Shown in pieces: positions 34,795 to 47,385 of a stretch of 64,000 nucleotides of DNA. The notes under the pieces are model-generated. The model was given only the letters and a program-made list of their open reading frames with translations. It was not told the origin of the DNA and did not search any database. The DNA is from Metridium senile (Eukaryota > Cnidaria > Anthozoa > Actiniaria > Metridiidae): positions 6,319,541-6,383,540 of the forward strand of contig OX459103.1 of the NCBI GenBank assembly GCA_949775045.1, given 5' to 3'. The number at the start of each line of letters is the position of its first letter. Within the stretch, counting starts at the first letter, position 1. The position numbers and the translations under genes were made by a program.

Positions 34795-35040
34795 TACACT
34801 GCAAAAAAAGTAGATACACCACAGTATATTGCGTTAATCATGCATTCAGGATAACACTTTATACTGAGTACTAAACCCAACTGCTCATTATTGAGTAAAA
34901 GTGAGGTTCAACTCACATCTACATTTATGTTTACTCTCAATAATGAGTTGGTTTAAGTTTACTCACAATAGAGTGTTATCCTGAATGCATGATTAACGCA
35001 ATATACTGAGCTGTATCCACTCAGCCGTTTTTGCAGTGTA
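34795..35040. mobile_element. 246-bp MITE, TACACTGCAAAAA ends
   Basis: TACACTGCAAAAA / TTTTTGCAGTGTA, with longer stems (ATTGCGTTAATCATGCATTC, CAGGATAACACT) continuing inward. No clear target duplication. Confidence 0.85.
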
Positions 35041-35673
35041 GAATACGCCTGTGTAATTTGTTTTACCGGAATATTCATGTATAAAGAGTTTTGATGCTTT
35101 AAACTCAAAATGGCCGTCTTTGTTTGAATTGATCTAAAAAAGTTTTAAGTGTATTGTCGCATTTTCTGCATAATGTCATTCAGCACATACGTGCCTTCAA
35201 AATGGCGTGAGGCTTTGTCAATATTTTACTTAGTCGCCCTAACATTCGAGCCAGAGATCCATGTAAAAAACAATAATGTAAATAACATGATTTCAATGAT
35301 TTCAATTCATTTCTGATTTAAGGTTACAGTATACCTATATATAGCGAATTGATCTAAAAACGTTTTCACACATATAGCCTGAAAATTGTCATGTAGCATT
35401 ATCAACTCAACAAAATTCAAATGATGTGAGCGTTTGTCAAAAAAACCCAGCTTATTTTCAGGTTTATAACCATAGTTTTGAATTTCACAAAAATATAATT
35501 AAATACCCGGCTTGAACTCTAATTTAGAGTATTTTACTGATAAGACTTTAATATATTGATTGATAGATTGTAATTGAAACCAATCGTAAATGATGTTTCG
35601 ATTTGCTGCTGGATTGCCCCAAAAAGATACCAGAAGCCCTTTAAAAGAGCGTTTAACTGTCACTATCATCAGC

Positions 35674-35892
35674 GACACGGGTGAAAAACGCACTGCGCAT
35701 GTTCGAAAGACGGTCGTGCTTTTGGTTTTTTGTTCTGAACAGATTAGAGATAAAATAATTCTATTGAAGCTTTCTAGTCTCTAAACATTTTGTTTAATAA
35801 AAACTCAGTTTAACTGTTTTGATGTGAATTGGGTATAAGTCTTTTGTTCAAAAGAAAATCCGAACATGCGCAGTGCGTTTTTCACCCGTGTC
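35674..35892. repeat. 32-bp perfect inverted repeat flanking 155 bp
   Basis: GACACGGGTGAAAAACGCAC ... at 35674-35705 is exactly mirrored at 35861-35892, in intron 2 close to the donor of exon 2. Confidence 0.85.
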
Positions 35893-35932
35893 ATCATCAT
35901 CAGCCCATGCACTCATCATCATGACCACTTAC

Positions 35933-36157
35933 CACTTCCAGTAGTCACCAGCGGTTTCGATCCACCTTCGGAATCATCACCACTATATACCACAGCCATA
36001 GTGGCAGCACACTTCTCATCGTAATATGTTGCACTTCCATGAGGTCCAACGGAGCCAATAGCAATTGTGTAGATACTAGACGTATAGCCATCACACCCAC
36101 AGTCATCCTTGAAAGCACCTCCATTACCACTTGCCCATACATAGATGGAACCCTTGC
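35933..36157 (-). CDS. Proprotein convertase, exon 2: oxyanion Asn region
   Basis: A 225-nt middle exon coding residues 324-398 and joined in phase 1 on both sides. The acceptor is TTAATTCACAG|GC and the donor is GGAAGTG|GTAAGTGG. The split Gly codon at each junction gives an uninterrupted family sequence. The exon reads through [12 protein letters not shown], with the oxyanion-hole Asn at N335, 101 residues after the catalytic His, as in furin-like enzymes. It then passes [12 protein letters not shown] and the [12 protein letters not shown] segment. The intron-2 side of the exon lies 40 bases from a 32-bp perfect inverted repeat. Confidence 0.95.
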
Positions 36158-36659
36158 CTGTGAATTAACAAAAAAGATAATTTAATTATCTTTACTAATA
36201 GTAGAATCGTAATTATAGAGTACAAATATCATACCCGTGAAATATCATAACGTTTGTACTCTAGTAGAACATATACATTGTAAAAGTATAAGAGTAGAAC
36301 AAAGTATGATGGGAATCTTTGCGTTAGTTAATGCTAGTAATACAGCACCAGTCCAAAGCTGCGTTTTGGCTGCTCCCCCTGGAGTATTTTTAGCAAATAG
36401 ACTGGTTTGCTGTCTCGCCTTTAGGCTTATCACTATATAACCCAGTAATTGAGGCAATAAAGTTGATATCGTCGTTAAAGAAGCTGGCTAATTGTTTCCT
36501 TAACTTGAGGCTATTTGCTCAACATGATCCCTCCTCGTTTATCTCTGGCTTCCTTGCTCTCAATTGCAACACAGCAAGTTCATCTTGAAAAATAACTGTG
36601 GAGGAGTTCAAATTACCCTGAATTGAAGTGGCCCACACATAAAATGGCTCTTAGCTTCC

Positions 36660-36815
36660 TGTTACACTTACACTTCGCTCGTTTGTTCGATTGGTCGTTC
36701 GTTCCGCTGTGCGTTCGTTCGTTCCGTCGTGCGTTCGTTCGTTTGCTCGCTCGTTCCGTCGTGCGTTCGTACGTTTGCTCGCTCGTTCCGTCGTGCGTTC
36801 GTTCGTTTGCTCTAT
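36660..36815. repeat. CGTT-rich minisatellite
   Basis: Three to four copies of an about 44-bp unit with GTTCGTTTGCTCGCTCGTTC and CGTCGTGCGTT. Confidence 0.85.
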
Positions 36816-36889
36816 TTTTTTCTTTTCCAAGGAGGCCACCCAAGAAAATAAGTCAAATGAATATTTTGACTTCAAATTAGACAGTTTGA

Positions 36890-37128
36890 CATTAATTAAA
36901 CAAATATTTTATCAAAGCAAAAAAGCTCAATATTTGTAAAGATTATATTGTTCATATTCTCGATCGTGATTGGAAAATATGGTTTAGATAGATGGCCTCA
37001 AACCTTTCCCTGTATTTTGCTCACACATAATGATTATGAAGTCTGATTTTATTAAAGCAAAAAGGTTCAATATTTTAAAGAGCTTATATTAATTGTTCAT
37101 ATTCTCGATCGTGACTGGATAATTTTAT
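36890..37128. repeat. Duplicated 130-bp segment
   Basis: ATCAAAGCAAAAAAGCTCAA ... TTGTTCATATTCTCGATCGT occurs twice. Confidence 0.65.
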
Positions 37129-37366
37129 TAAGGTTGTCTTATACCCTAAATATAGAAGGGGGCCTGTCCTTTTTTTTAATAGGGCCGGGGGTGACTGGAT
37201 AATTTTATTAAGGTTGTCTTATACCCTAAATATAGAAGGGGGCCTGTCCGTCTTTTTAATAGGGCCGGGGGGATGACTGGATAATTTTATTAAGGTTGTC
37301 TTATACCCTAAATATAGAAGGGGGCCTGTCCGTCTTTTTAATAGGGCCGGGGGGGGGGGGGGGGGT
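37115..37366. repeat. Three 78-80-bp tandem copies ending in a G-run
   Basis: TGACTGGATAATTTTATTAA, CCTAAATATAGAAGGGGGCC and TTAATAGGGCCGGGGG repeat almost unchanged. The last copy ends in about 18 G. Confidence 0.9.
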
Positions 37367-37518
37367 CAAATCGCGAAGCCGACACTCAATCCTATGGAGA
37401 GCATATACTCAATCCACCAGAGCATATAAGCCTCGAAGAGAGGGATTGCTCTCATTTTTGGTAAATGTAAATGTATGGCAACGAGGTGAGGGTGGCCTCT
37501 AATAAAAAAACAAAAGCG

Positions 37519-38112
37519 CGAATCAAAAAAACCGTGGGCATCCAGAAATATTTTAGAAATCAATTATTGTTCGTTGAACAACTCACAAACAACTATATTA
37601 CCGCAAGAAGTTTGACTGATGTATAGTATGATAAACTTTTTGTAGTTAGAGTTGTTTGTGGAGGGTCCTGAAGGGGGGTATCCAATCCCAATTCCCAATC
37701 AATTTTTTATCAAAATCCCAATTACCACAGGAAGCCCAAACATTAACCACAGGAAGCCCAAACATTAACCACAGGAAGCCCAAATTGAATACTAACCACA
37801 GGAAGCCCAAGATAGTTCGATTTTCTCTTCTAGTCTACTAAAACGACGTAAAATGTTGCAAATTACTCAATTTAAAACATTATTTTAGCATCTAAAGAGA
37901 AAACGAATGGACAAGAAATAGTCAAATCCTATGGACAAATCCCAATCCCAATGGACAAATCCCAATCCCAATGGGCAAATCCCAATTCCCAGCCTCGAAA
38001 AAAGGCAAATCCCAATTCCCAATTTACCCCTTCAGGACCCTCTTTGTGAGTTGTTCAACAAACAATAAACGATTTCTAAGATATTTCTGGGTGCCCACGG
38101 TTTTTCGATTCG
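37519..38112. mobile_element. Foldback with CCGTGGGCATCCAGAAATAT stem, interrupted
   Basis: Left arm 37519-37590 is mirrored at 38043-38112 (GAGTTGTTCAACAAACAATA ... GGGTGCCCACGG). The MITE at 37661-38042 is inserted in it. Confidence 0.8.
37661..38042. mobile_element. Nested MITE, GAGGGTCCTGAAGGGG ends
   Basis: The right end CCCCTTCAGGACCCTC is its complement. TTTGTG is duplicated at 37655-37660 and 38043-38048. The interior has four CACAGGAAGCCCAAACATTA repeats and several CCCAATCCCAATGGACAAAT repeats. Confidence 0.85.
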
Positions 38113-38284
38113 TACTGTAAAGTCTTGCGTCAATATGTTCGTTTATCAGCCAGTGGGACGTGCACGATTGTATATCTAAGGTGGGAGTTGTGTGTCTTTC
38201 CACATAACGTGGGATATATATTAACTAAGCCAGTACACACGCAAAGGGAAGTTTGTAGAACAAAGAGAAAGTATAACATCCGTG

Positions 38285-38605
38285 GCATTAAAATAGATTT
38301 GGGTAATATAATATTTTGAAAAGTAAAAAGAAAAGAGGATCATTTGAGATATATTTGAGGGAAAAAATAATAGAAAATAGAATATTTCTGTAGGAGGGAT
38401 TAAAATAGATTTGGGTAATATGATATTTTTAAAGGAAAATTGAAAAGAGGATCATTTGAGATATTTTTGAGAGAGAAATTAATAGAAAATAGCATCTTTC
38501 TGTAGGAGGGTATTAAGATAGATTTGGGTAATATGATCATTTCAAAAGTAAATTGAAAGAGGATCATTTGAGATTATTTTCAAAGCAGAATGAAAGGAGG
38601 ATAAT
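38285..38605. repeat. Three tandem copies of an about 115-bp unit
   Basis: Shared blocks are AAATAGATTTGGGTAATATR, AAGAGGATCATTTGAGATAT, AATAATAGAAAATAG and TTTCTGTAGGAGGG. Confidence 0.8.
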
Positions 38606-38814
38606 TAGAGATATTTTTGTAGTATGATACTTGGCTAATTGTATGTCAAAAAATGTTTAAAAGTAGATTACAAATACAGTGCAAATACGATATTTTAACG
38701 AACAGATTGAATGAAGGGTTGAATAAAGTTTTTTAACACGGTAGAAAAAAAAGACTGATTGTAATCAATACTTTATACAAATAGGATTAAAATAGAACAA
38801 ATAGATGTGATCTT

Positions 38815-39000
38815 TTAGAGTGGTTTTCATTAACCCGTGAAACAAAGTGAAATAGGGAAAGAGTAATAAAGTGTATTAATGTGTAATAGTGCTATTGAAC
38901 AAATGATTTTAACTGTGTTTGAAACACAAAGTTAAAGTTAAAGTGTAATAAAGCATATTACGCTAAAGTGTGTTTCACGGGTTAATGAAAACCACTCTAA
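38815..39000. mobile_element. 186-bp MITE, TTAGAGTGGTTTTCATTAAC ends
   Basis: The right end GTTAATGAAAACCACTCTAA is the perfect complement, and CCGTGAAACA continues the stem. Confidence 0.85.
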
Positions 39001-39110
39001 GATATGAAAATATACTGATTTCTTATAAGAATAAATTTAAGCAATTCTGGATTAATTTAAAAGCAACGCTTATAAATAAAGAAATATAAAACATTAGCAT
39101 ATTAAATGAT

Positions 39111-39423
39111 TACAGCAGTTCTCAGTCACACGTGCACCGCTCGCATAAAAAGCACCGCTATAAAACGTGAAGTTGGTGGACGTCAATCACACTGTGTTTA
39201 CAAGACCCATGTTTTTACTTCAGTCGGGTTGCAAAACATGTCTAAATCTGGAAACCGAATTCCCACAATAACATCTTTGTCGGATTCATACATGTTTCGC
39301 AGCCCGACTGAAGTAACAACACAATGCATATCGTAAACACAGTTTGATTGACGTCCACCAACTTCACGTTTTATAGCGGTGCTTTTTATGCGAGCGGTGC
39401 ACGTGTGACTGAGAACTGCTGTA
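39111..39423. mobile_element. 313-bp near-complete palindrome
   Basis: Arms of about 135 bp: TACAGCAGTTCTCAGTCACA ... GTGAAGTTGGTGGACGTCAA, mirrored at the right with few mismatches. The loop is about 45 bases. Confidence 0.9.
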
Positions 39424-40154
39424 ACTGATATAACAAGAATAAAAGTTAAAATAAACCCATAAAAATTAAGAATGTTTTTGCGTACACCAGCACTAGAAAA
39501 TAGGAATACAAAATGTATTCAAGACTGTATCTCTTCGTATATTTAAATTAATATATTATTAATAAATCTTTAATTAGTTTCTCTGAATAAATGATTACAA
39601 TATGAAAAGCATTCATTAGTTAAAGATTTACCCTTATTTCAACTTTCCTTTTACAAAAAATATCTGTTATGATTATTTGATATATATTCAAAATGTATCT
39701 GAATAAATATATCCTTTTTATAAAATTTCAACTTTCAAATATATCATGAAATATTTAAAACTTCTCTTTTTCTTAAAATAAAAAAAAATGTCTGTTATCA
39801 TTTTACAAATATCGTTTTTAATTTACCCACTTCAAGAAGTGACTTCCAGAAAGTGCCTTTAAAAAATGATGTTATATTTTCTTTGAGCCCTGTCATTTTC
39901 TAACTTCCGACGCCATGACCTTATATAATGATATTTTTCTTATTTGACAATGCATTTGACTTTTCGCTCTTTTCTTCTGTCAGCTAAACAGCCCGCCTTT
40001 GTTTTTGTGCATCGATAAATTAACTTAAAAGCTGCACTGTTCAATATTACACGAGGCAGGAATATTGAAAAATTGCTTGCTTGAAATTAGTTTTTGACGT
40101 GGAAAAATGTATATTGTGATGGCTATTAAGTTGTTTTCTTTTTCTTTCAGCTTG

Positions 40155-40313
40155 GTGTTTTAATTTTCCTTTCTTTCTTTCTTTCTTTCTTCTCTCATTC
40201 TCTCTCTCTCTCTCTCTTTCTTTCTCTCTTTCTTTCTTTCTCTCTTTTTTCTCTCTTTCCTTCTTTTTTCTTACACTCTTTCTTTCTTTCTTTCTTTTTT
40301 CTTTCTTTCTTTC

Positions 40314-40348
<35 letters not shown>

Positions 40349-40365
40349 CTCTTTCTCAAATTGTC
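40155..40365. repeat. CTTT/CT microsatellite
   Basis: Pyrimidine-only tract mixing CTTT and CT runs. Confidence 0.95.
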
Positions 40366-43300
40366 TGTTTTTCGTATTCGTTGAATATTTTTTCATTTAT
40401 TACTTCAATTATTTTGATTTTTATTGAAAATTGTTTGATAAATCTCTTGCGTTGAAAACAGAAAATGTTGAAAAAAATTCAAGTTTTGACAAAAAAAAAC
40501 TATTTTTTGACAGAAATTTATAACTTTTTGACAGAAAATTATTTTTTTTTGACAGAAAAACATATTTGCTATTTTCATTGTACTGCTGACTTTGACGTCA
40601 AGAATAAGTAAATAGAAGAAAAAAGGACGAATAGAAAATAAGCAATATCATTTTATGACGCATGGAAATTCATATATATATTCACAAAACCTTTTTCAAC
40701 GAAACAAAACTCCTCTCATTTGAGTGAAAAAAATTACACTTTTTAGTTTGATAGTTGATTTTTTTAATTTATAATATTCTATATCCAAAAATACAAGAAA
40801 CAGCCCGCATAAATTACTGGCCATGGGGGAAAACATTTCAACTTTTGTCAGTTTAGACAAATAAAGATCACTTTCCATTCGTTTTCCGGTTTGTTTTTCT
40901 TGATTGCTTTTCTTAACCTGTACTATCCAAAATACATGACATTGAGCAAATTTACCTAAATGAACACCCACACTTCAAAAGGAATTTCATTTAAAAGTCT
41001 TCCTGCGTGAGCTAGCAAAAAAAAACTAATTAAGTTCAGTCTGCGCGATCAGAAAGTCGTCATATTATTCACGTTGTTGTTATTATAGCAAAAACGCATT
41101 ATTAAAACGCACGCCAGCAAGGAAAATATATTTTACGACTGTATTTATTGCCTTTGAAGTGAGATTAAAGTTTTTTAATTATAATTTTTAATTCTTTACA
41201 TCAACGGAGTTTTGACTCCGGGCAACGAATTTTACTGATCGGTATTTGATCGTTTCCGCCAGACTACAACTTTCAATTATTGTTTGTCTTGTAAAAAGAT
41301 AGGTATCCGTAGCTCGAAAGCTCTTTGATTGCTATGAATTAGATAGAGGCTGTAAGACTACATTTCTCTTGAAAACACCTGAATTTTTTAAAGCTTTTTG
41401 AATAGGGAATTAAGACAGTATGTATTTGACTAGAAACAGCTGATGGTTTTTAAACCCTTTTACTGTAGTGATAAATTTCTCTTGAAAACATGTACACCAG
41501 AATTTTTAAATCTTTCTGAATCGGAAACTAAGTATATTTTTGACTAGTACTGCATGTGGCGATACATATTCACTTTTCACAGGATATGTAAGGATTAAAA
41601 ACAATAATTTATGTGTCTTTTCATGTTCAATTCATGTTACTGACCTCGTGCGCTAGCTTCCGCTGAAATCTGTCATTTTCAAATCTCATTTTCATATTTG
41701 TTCTTTCGATTTTGTTAAATCAGATTTCTACACTTTTTATATTACTTTACTTTGTGTAAATTTGAAAATTTATTTAATTTTGAAAATATATCAGAATCGA
41801 ACTATGGCCCCCTTAATGAACCACTATTGTGTCATCGTTAGTATTTTGTTATCTTCCGTCTATTCACCAAAAATGAGAAAAAAATTATTTTTCAATCTTT
41901 TCAGATATTCCCAGCAAAATTTCGCCTATCTTCTAACAATTGTTCATTTTTCTTCCGTTTTTCTCATACCATTTCCCGTTTTTAAATTCACATTAATTAT
42001 AAAGATAAAACACATAAAAACATATCCAAATTTTCTTTAAAAGAATACAAAATCTTTTAACCGATATTGCTAATTTTCTATCCTATATCTTACCTTTTTT
42101 AATTCAATTTAATTCAATATAGCCAGTCAAAGCTGCTTAAATCGAACTATAATAATATCTATCATGCAGTCAATGTTTCTATCCAATTATGATTATTATT
42201 GTTTTACATTAATTCTTAATGACCATTTCGAAGTGAATTTGCTCTTTGATTTTATACAGTCTGTTTTGTTATTTTTCCCGTGATAGTAAAATATCTCTAT
42301 CTATTTTGTTATTTTTGTATTGTCGACCCTCTCCAAAGTCTTTGCCTCACATCGGGTCAAAGATAAAAAGGTATCCCTAATTTAACAAATACATAATCTT
42401 AAATATATGCACAAAATTTCCAACAATAATATTGCAATATATACATAGTGATTTTTCGTTAAATTTCCCTTTCGAACAGGCAAAGAATTTATATTACTCA
42501 CAACAGTTCACTGAAAGAAAAATATATATTTATATTATTATATATTTTTTTCTCGAAGTTTTTCGTGGCTTCACTTAAGCGATAAACTAATCGGGAAAAA
42601 ATCAAACCACTACTACTTTTAGTGGCCAATTTTTCTTATCTTGTTATTATTGTTTTTTAGAATAAGACCACTTGCTTTTCAGGATTGGGGACATTTGACG
42701 TACTAGGTCGCCATTATCAAATTAGCTGAACACGAAATCCACTGACTATTCAAATCTTGAGCTTAAAAACATTTATGAAAACCACAATTAGTGGTTTTGA
42801 AATCATTTAGCAAAAATATCGAGTCTTACTTGATAAGACTTCGTGCCCAAAAATATCTAACCTAATTGCATTTTCTTTGCAATATTGTTTATAAAACGGC
42901 ACTTAAAAATATCGTAATACATAGCAAAAATATCGAGTCTTACTTGATAAGGATTCATGTTGAATACTCGAGTACCTAAAGAAAACTGTATCAAAAAAAT
43001 CGAAACTTTTCAAAATTTAAATATAGTTTTTTGTTTTTTGTTATTCACATTTTGTTCAAAATCAGACAGTAATAGAATATCGAAGGGTTTCTGAAAAAAG
43101 GAATACAAAAAAAAAAAAAGGTTTTCCCGTTATGCTGTATAGTTTTCAGGGAAAAAAAGTATGTATTTACACGATATGTACTTAGGGTTGCTCAATATCT
43201 AACCGATTCGAAGGAAATTGGAATCAAAGTTATCCAACTGAATCCGATAAAAAGGAAGAAGGAGTCGAGATTTAATTTCAAGTTAAAATCAAACGTGAAC

Positions 43301-44339
43301 GCCGAAATTAGAGTATTACTTGCTTTACTTGCGTACGTTTCCGACGTTAGAAGAAAAATATATAAACATATCTCAATATATGAATGGAAACTAGCGAGCA
43401 AACTAGTCACGGTGCTACAAATTTCATTCTATTACTCATCACTATATGAATGCCAATTACTTCGTAAAATAAAGTTTTCGTTATTGACGAACTTTTCGAA
43501 CTTTAGAAAATATAAAGGCAAGAACTTACTGACGTTTTACTAGATTTTATATATCACGGGAATCCTAACTGATGTCACAGCCACATAAGAAGTGGAAAAA
43601 AAGTGAAACGTTTACGTTATAAATGTTGGAGAAAAATACAAAATGTGAACTCTATAAAGAAGTGGCTGTTTCGAATGTAAAAATATCACTGTGATATGAG
43701 CGTGTTATAACGAGAAATGACTGAATGACTGCAATTGGCTTTTCAGGCTAATTATACTGTAACGTAAACGGAGAAAATTGAGAGGAACACACTGATTCAT
43801 TCAACTATTCCTTCTCGCTATTTTTCACAGCGTTTTTCTCCCATTTCGTCAAACATTTGATTTCAAACAGTGATTTCTTCTATCTCATTCTAATTCGAGA
43901 TCATTTTTTGAACTGTGTTTCTCCCTCCTAGCTCCCGATCCGTTTCTCTGAACGACGAAGAAACCTGATAAAATATCTAACTGACAATTAGGATGCAAGC
44001 TAAAAGCCCTTCATCGATAAAAAGCCGGGAAATAGTCCTTATTATTGAAGTATCATCTGTCTTGGAAGCAACGAGAATTCTAGTTTGAAAACGTCATTTC
44101 TTTTTGTAAAACTATAAGAGTACTTTCACGTTGCTTTAAACTACACCTTAGTTCAATAAAAATAAATTATCATTAACTTTAGCTATGCCGTATTAAGCAG
44201 GCAAATACGAGTTCGTCTAAGACACTAATAACCATCTTTATTTGACAGAGCTGAGGGTGACATATACTTATGACCCTCATCTCCGCTTCAAAATTCATTT
44301 TCAGCTGAAGAAACGCTGTTGCCTTTATGCTGAAAAATA

Positions 44340-44610
44340 TCTTGTTTTCTTCATCTCTCATTACTCGCAGTTTCAACATTCATTTCTTCCCATTTTTCAT
44401 TATTTCTATTCCAATAATTTTTTTTAATTTCTTCCATGTGTCCTTCCATGTTTCAACGCCAATTTTTCGTTTCTTATTATTTCTCCCAGGGTTATCATCG
44501 ACTTTTTATTTCTCAGTATTCCTATTTCATTATTTCGTTTCTCATTCCTTCAATTCCCATTATTTCGACTCCCATTATTTCTATTCCAATTTTTCTATTT
44601 CTCATTCTTA
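44340..44610. repeat. Degenerate TTCCATTATTTCTAT repeats
   Basis: About 15-bp units next to the exon 1 donor, on its intron side. Confidence 0.6.
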
Positions 44611-44611
44611 C

Positions 44612-45581
44612 CCTTTCTTCCTTCCTTTGCGCCACGTTCGAGGGTTTTTTTCCCAAGGGTAGAGGGCCCAGCCATAACTTGACCATTATCCTTAGGACCC
44701 CAGGATGCACTATATATGTCGATATAGTCAGGACGCAGACCAAAGGCTTCTGACTCAGTAATTCCTGTAACTTTTCCGTCCAGCATCCGAACGGCTCCGA
44801 TTTTAACATCAGGAGCAAGGCCCACACCACAGAAGTTGTTATTCGCCGCAGAAGCTATCTCTCCAGAGCATTTTGTGCCGTGATATTGGTCATATTTGTC
44901 TCTAGGCTGTGGATCTGGATCATTATCGTTTACATCTCTACTCGCTTTAAGGTCAAAGTTAGGCTTGAGGTCCAGGTTTCTGTGGTCTAAACCATCGTCC
45001 ATGACAGTCACTACTACTCCTTTCCCAGTGTAGCCCATTTTCCAGGCTTTCAGGATCCCCATATCTCGGCCTTTAAGTCTTTTATCGGCGAGTTGACCGA
45101 CGTTGTTTATGTACCATTGCTTGGGAAACATGGGATCGTTGTAGTACTTTAAACCGGAATTATCTGCTTTCTTGTCATTCTCTGGATATTCAAACAAGTC
45201 ACCATCACTATAACTATCATATCTTGACCTCTTTTCAAGTGTGAGCTCTCTTTGTTGCTCGTGCCATTTTATATTCGGATGTTCTTCCAACTTTGGGTAA
45301 GGAATATCGCCTCGTTTGTCATCGGCATGATTTTCCCTGCGAATAAGCTGAAAATGTCTAGGTAAACTGCTGATTCGACCACCATAATCATATCCATGTA
45401 ATTTAGCGATATCTCGCGCTAACTTCTCATCATCTTGGTCTAGTTCCACAGCGAAGAATTTCGTCAAACTTCCTTCGTGATCTTGTTTGTGCTTAGCGTC
45501 TAGATCCTCTATGGATTGTACTTTCGCTATCAATACAAACACTAAAGCAAATACTGCACATACAGAGTACAAGAGCCTCAT
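44612..45581 (-). CDS. Proprotein convertase (kexin/furin type), exon 1: signal peptide, prodomain, first half of S8 domain
   Basis: First coding exon of a secretory-pathway, calcium-dependent serine endoprotease that cleaves precursors after basic residues. It encodes residues 1-323 plus one base. Residues 1-23 form a hydrophobic signal peptide. The prodomain runs from about 42 to 120 and contains FFAVELD, GYDYGGRI and SLPRHF. It ends at the auto-processing site EKRSR (116-120). The catalytic domain follows, with the Asp of MDDGLDH at D195 and the His of YHGTKCSGE at H234. The D-to-H spacing of 39 is close to that of the family. The exon ends AAAGG|GTAAGA (phase 1), and the following intron is T-rich with short GAAATAATGGGA-like repeats. 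The start is the only ATG ahead of a signal peptide. Orthology (furin, PC1, PC5, PC7) is not decided here. N335 in exon 2 argues against PC2, which has Asp at that position. Confidence 0.95.
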
Positions 45582-47289
45582 TTCGCTCTCTTAAACAACT
45601 TTTAAAACAACCAAGAATGAATTAAATGAGCCACTTATCTGTATGTTCCTTGTAGAGAAAGCGGATTTATCAGGAGCATAAGACTACGTGTTGTCCGATG
45701 CTTACTGAACTGTGCCCGCTTTTACAATGTTGATATTCAGAATAGGATTTGAATACGCTAATTAGCCGTATACGTCAGGCGCAAGTGCTTGCATTTGCAT
45801 CGATTAAGGGGCTTCGGTCGCCCACTCACTCAGCAACCGGTAATTCCGAATACTGTTTTACAAATTTCTAGCAAAAACCTTTATATTTTTAGCATTAACA
45901 CATATGTTTTTAAGTTTTTACGGCTCTTTTCTGTTATTTTTTATGGTTAACGTGAGGCGATGCATAATTTATTCTATTTTGAATATAATATGTTTCGTTT
46001 CAGTGGCTTTCAAATTAGCCTTCTTCGAAGTTTCCCTCCTTTGAGATAACAAAATCAGAAGCTTATTCCCGCCAAAAGAAGGGAGATTTTCAACTGCTAT
46101 TTTGAAGTGAAACCCATCAATCTAAACTCGAAAGGCCATTACGGTCAGAAAGACTGATCATAAATCAATAAAAGGAATTGTCTATTTATATATGCAGTAG
46201 GCATATTTTGAATTACTTCTCTCACGCATGTAGAATCAATACAACAATTAAGGTGATCAAACGTTCTCGAATTCATTTCATTAACAACCGAAATCTATTA
46301 GGAATTAAGCGGCTGCGAAAAGCCACTGAATACATTTCTCATTTCAAAGGTAAATATTGAAGTGAAAGGTGGTTTAAACGATCAATATTCCAGATGAATA
46401 CGTCTGTTTGGACAGATGGTGATCTCTCATATATTCACGTCACCGAATGCATGATGAATAAAAACTGCCATTCGCCTACACATAAGGGTGCCCTCAACGT
46501 CCAAATACATTATCATTTTTATTCGATTTTATTTGAAATTCAACCAATATCGTTATCGATTTTATTCGATTTATTTCAACTTTAGTCGATGTCGGATCGA
46601 TATCATTAATTTCCGCGGTTGGCGCCGTTTAATTTTTCGATCGATATTATCGAACTCAATATTCTATTCGATTTTCTTTAACGCTATATTATCTTACAAG
46701 TCAGTTTTGTACGATTTGTTTTCTGAAAAATATAATAATAATAATAACATTATAATAACAATAAAAATATTGGAAACATTAAAAAGAAAATCAACTTAAT
46801 AATAAACGTATATTAATACTAGTTTACTCGCTAGCTTTTAATGGATTTTTTTTTCAACTTTTGAACGTCGAATTGTGTTATAACTTAACCAACACTGAAC
46901 CCGGATATTTTTAAGAAAATTTTATGAATTGGTATCAATTTGTCTAAAGCTTTCAGCGGAAGTTATAGTAAGAGTATGAATATAACTGAATATTTTTAAC
47001 GCACACATTCACATTTGAATATGATCAAATTAATGCGCGCAAAATTTGTATATAATATAAATGTATTAATATAATATTTCTTTCGATTTCTTTCGACTTT
47101 TGTAAATTTAGTACGATTCCATCGACTTCGAAGTCGATTTCGTATATCGATTTCTTTGCCTATATAAAAAAACTCAGCGATTAGATAATAGCTTTTTACG
47201 TTTTTATTGCAAGGTTTTAATTTAGCTTTCTTGGATTACTAACTTGCTGGTTTGCTTGCCTACTTACTTACTTACGTACTTACTTACTA
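45582..47289. other. Convertase upstream region, no other gene
   Basis: No TATA box is obvious near the ATG. A short ATA run sits at 46735. Confidence 0.5.
45793..45800 (-). promoter_or_regulatory. POU-type octamer upstream of the convertase
   Basis: ATGCAAAT on the minus strand, about 210 bases upstream of the convertase start codon in the presumed promoter. It matches the classic octamer bound by POU-domain factors. It is a single match in AT-rich DNA, so the evidence is weak. Confidence 0.2.
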
Positions 47290-47385
47290 AACTACTCATG
47301 CAGTTCTTTACTAAACGCGCCGCCCTTACTTACTGAACTACTCATGCAGTTCTTTACTAAACGCGCCGCCCCTTTTGGTCAACAT
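47290..47385. repeat. Direct duplication of about 46 bp
   Basis: GAACTACTCATGCAGTTCTT and TACTAAACGCGCCGCCC occur twice after an ACTT run. Confidence 0.85.

Larger units (their letters stand above)
34646..35932 (-). other. Convertase intron 2
   Basis: GT-AG, phase 1, 1.29 kb. It holds the MITE at 34795-35040 and the inverted repeat at 35674-35892. Confidence 0.9.
36158..44611 (-). other. Convertase intron 1 (8.45 kb)
   Basis: GTAAGA ... TTCACAG boundaries, phase 1. It contains the repeats listed separately. 40366-44340 is plain AT-rich DNA, with a repeated ATCGAGTCTTACTTGATAAG near 42815 and 42940. Confidence 0.88.

Noticed and set aside
39106..39336. 76-residue frame as a gene
   Set aside because: It lies inside the arm and loop of a palindrome, with no other support.
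44327..44830. Extra frames near the end of convertase exon 1
   Set aside because: Read-through into the intron beyond the GTAAGA donor, and shadow frames.
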